Positions 5,633-6,137 of a DNA stretch of 6,137 nt are shown piece after piece. This stretch comes from Methylobacterium sp. Its GTDB lineage: Bacteria > Pseudomonadota > Alphaproteobacteria > Rhizobiales > Beijerinckiaceae. How positions within the stretch are numbered: position 1 is the stretch's first letter; each line of letters opens with the position of its first letter. Position numbers and translations under genes: made by a program. A model generated the notes under the pieces. The model had not been told where the DNA came from and made no database searches. It saw only the letters and a list, made by a program, of their open reading frames with translations. The stretch lies in NCBI GenBank assembly GCA_020252865.1, contig JADCCH010000318.1:1-6137 (forward strand). The letters run 5' to 3'.

Positions 5633-6137
5633 TCAGCCCTCCTGCGAGCCGTCGAAGGCACCGGGCCGTTCGAGCACGGAATAGCCGCGCCGGATATTGG
5701 CGATCAGAACCTGCACGCCGCGCAGCGCCATCAGCACGAAACTGGCGAAGACGATGTGAAAGAGCGGCGATTTGGGGAAATCAATCGTGGTCATGCGCTC
5801 GTCATGGATCAGCGCGGAATAGCGCCAGACGAGAAGCGCGAGATAGGCGAAGACCGCGATCCGCGCGATGTCCACCAGCGTCGCCATCACCCGGCCTGCC
5901 GGGGGCGGGATCATCCGGTAGAGAAAATCCACATGGATGTGCCGTGTCAGCCGCACGCAGCCCACGGAGCCGAGGAAAACCACCGCCACGAGGCAGTAGA
6001 TCGCGATTTCCTCCGTCCAGGCGAAGGAGTTGTTGAGCACGTAGCGCGTGAAGAATTGCAGGAACACCGACCCGCACATCACCCAGAAGATGGCCAGCGT
6101 CACCCAGTCCTCGAGGCCATGGTCGGAAAGATCCACC
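5633..6137 (-). CDS. dctQ: TRAP transporter small membrane subunit (DctQ type), 5' end cut by window
   Basis: Small four-helix membrane protein that pairs with DctM in a TRAP importer of the inner membrane. About 168 codons are visible. Membrane segments lie at about residues 11-33, 43-62, 87-107 and 124-146, counted from the GTG at 6136. The family signature is clear: FLQFFTRYVLNNSFAWTEEI around the end of helix 1, then a second helix and VRLTRHIHVDFLYR. Typical DctQ proteins run 160-190 residues, so only a few N-terminal codons should be missing. The GTG at 6136-6134 is in frame, but its upstream region is absent and it cannot be judged as a start. The stop at 5633 lies three bases before dctM. 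The matching binding protein gene is not in the window and is expected upstream, beyond 6137. Confidence 0.92.
   Translation of the reverse strand, partial: VDLSDHGLEDWVTLAIFWVMCGSVFLQFFTRYVLNNSFAWTEEIAIYCLVAVVFLGSVGCVRLTRHIHVDFLYRMIPPPAGRVMATLVDIARIAVFAYLALLVWRYSALIHDERMTTIDFPKSPLFHIVFASFVLMALRGVQVLIANIRRGYSVLERPGAFDGSQEG
5637..5643 (-). promoter_or_regulatory. Strong Shine-Dalgarno site of dctM
   Basis: AGGAGGG on the minus strand, seven bases before the dctM ATG and inside the final codons of dctQ. It is the strongest ribosome binding site seen in the operon and fixes the first ATG rather than the in-frame ATG at codon 5. Confidence 0.75.

Noticed and set aside
6134..6136. GTG as the true start of dctQ
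   Set aside because: It is only one base from the window edge with no upstream sequence to judge a ribosome site; the frame may simply continue to the right.
1..6137. CRISPR array, insertion sequence, toxin-antitoxin or defence system
   Set aside because: No direct repeat array, transposase motif, terminal inverted repeats or defence-type domains were seen. The coding space is filled by transport and catabolic genes.

Overview
The window reads as ordinary chromosomal or replicon DNA of a GC-rich alphaproteobacterium, most likely Hyphomicrobiales or Rhodobacterales. The basis is the strong G/C bias at third codon positions, the long antisense shadow frames this creates, and proteins that resemble the sugar-acid clusters of those groups. 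This placement is an inference from style, not from a marker gene.

Layout from left to right. Positions 1-150 hold the last 49 codons of a plus-strand gene that starts outside the window; I cannot identify it with confidence. Positions 151-422 are a gene-poor convergent spacer with only weak hairpin candidates. Positions 423-6137 are one tight minus-strand operon, transcribed from right to left. In order of transcription it holds a TRAP transporter small membrane subunit (dctQ type, its 5' end cut by the window), the TRAP large permease (dctM type), a zinc-dependent polyol/aldonate dehydrogenase of the L-idonate 5-dehydrogenase family, D-mannonate dehydratase (uxuA), and an altronate dehydratase-family enzyme (uxaA). 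Junctions are a 3-nt gap, a 4-nt ATGA overlap, a 10-nt gap and a 14-nt gap, each with a recognisable Shine-Dalgarno sequence. Co-transcription is therefore very likely. The promoter and the periplasmic binding protein (dctP type) are expected beyond the right edge.

How the genes fit together: the TRAP system would import a sugar acid (hexuronate or aldonate) using an ion gradient. The dehydrogenase would oxidise an aldonate at C5 to a keto-acid. UxuA and UxaA would dehydrate D-mannonate and D-altronate, the two intermediates of the glucuronate and galacturonate branches, to the shared product 2-keto-3-deoxy-D-gluconate. Uronate isomerase, the fructuronate and tagaturonate reductases, KDG kinase and a regulator are not in the window.

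I found no mobile element, CRISPR array, RNA gene or evidence of a novel system. The points most worth following are the true substrate of the dehydrogenase, a roughly 45-50 residue extra hydrophobic segment in the DctM subunit, the altronate versus galactarate specificity of the UxaA-family enzyme, and the unidentified left-edge gene.
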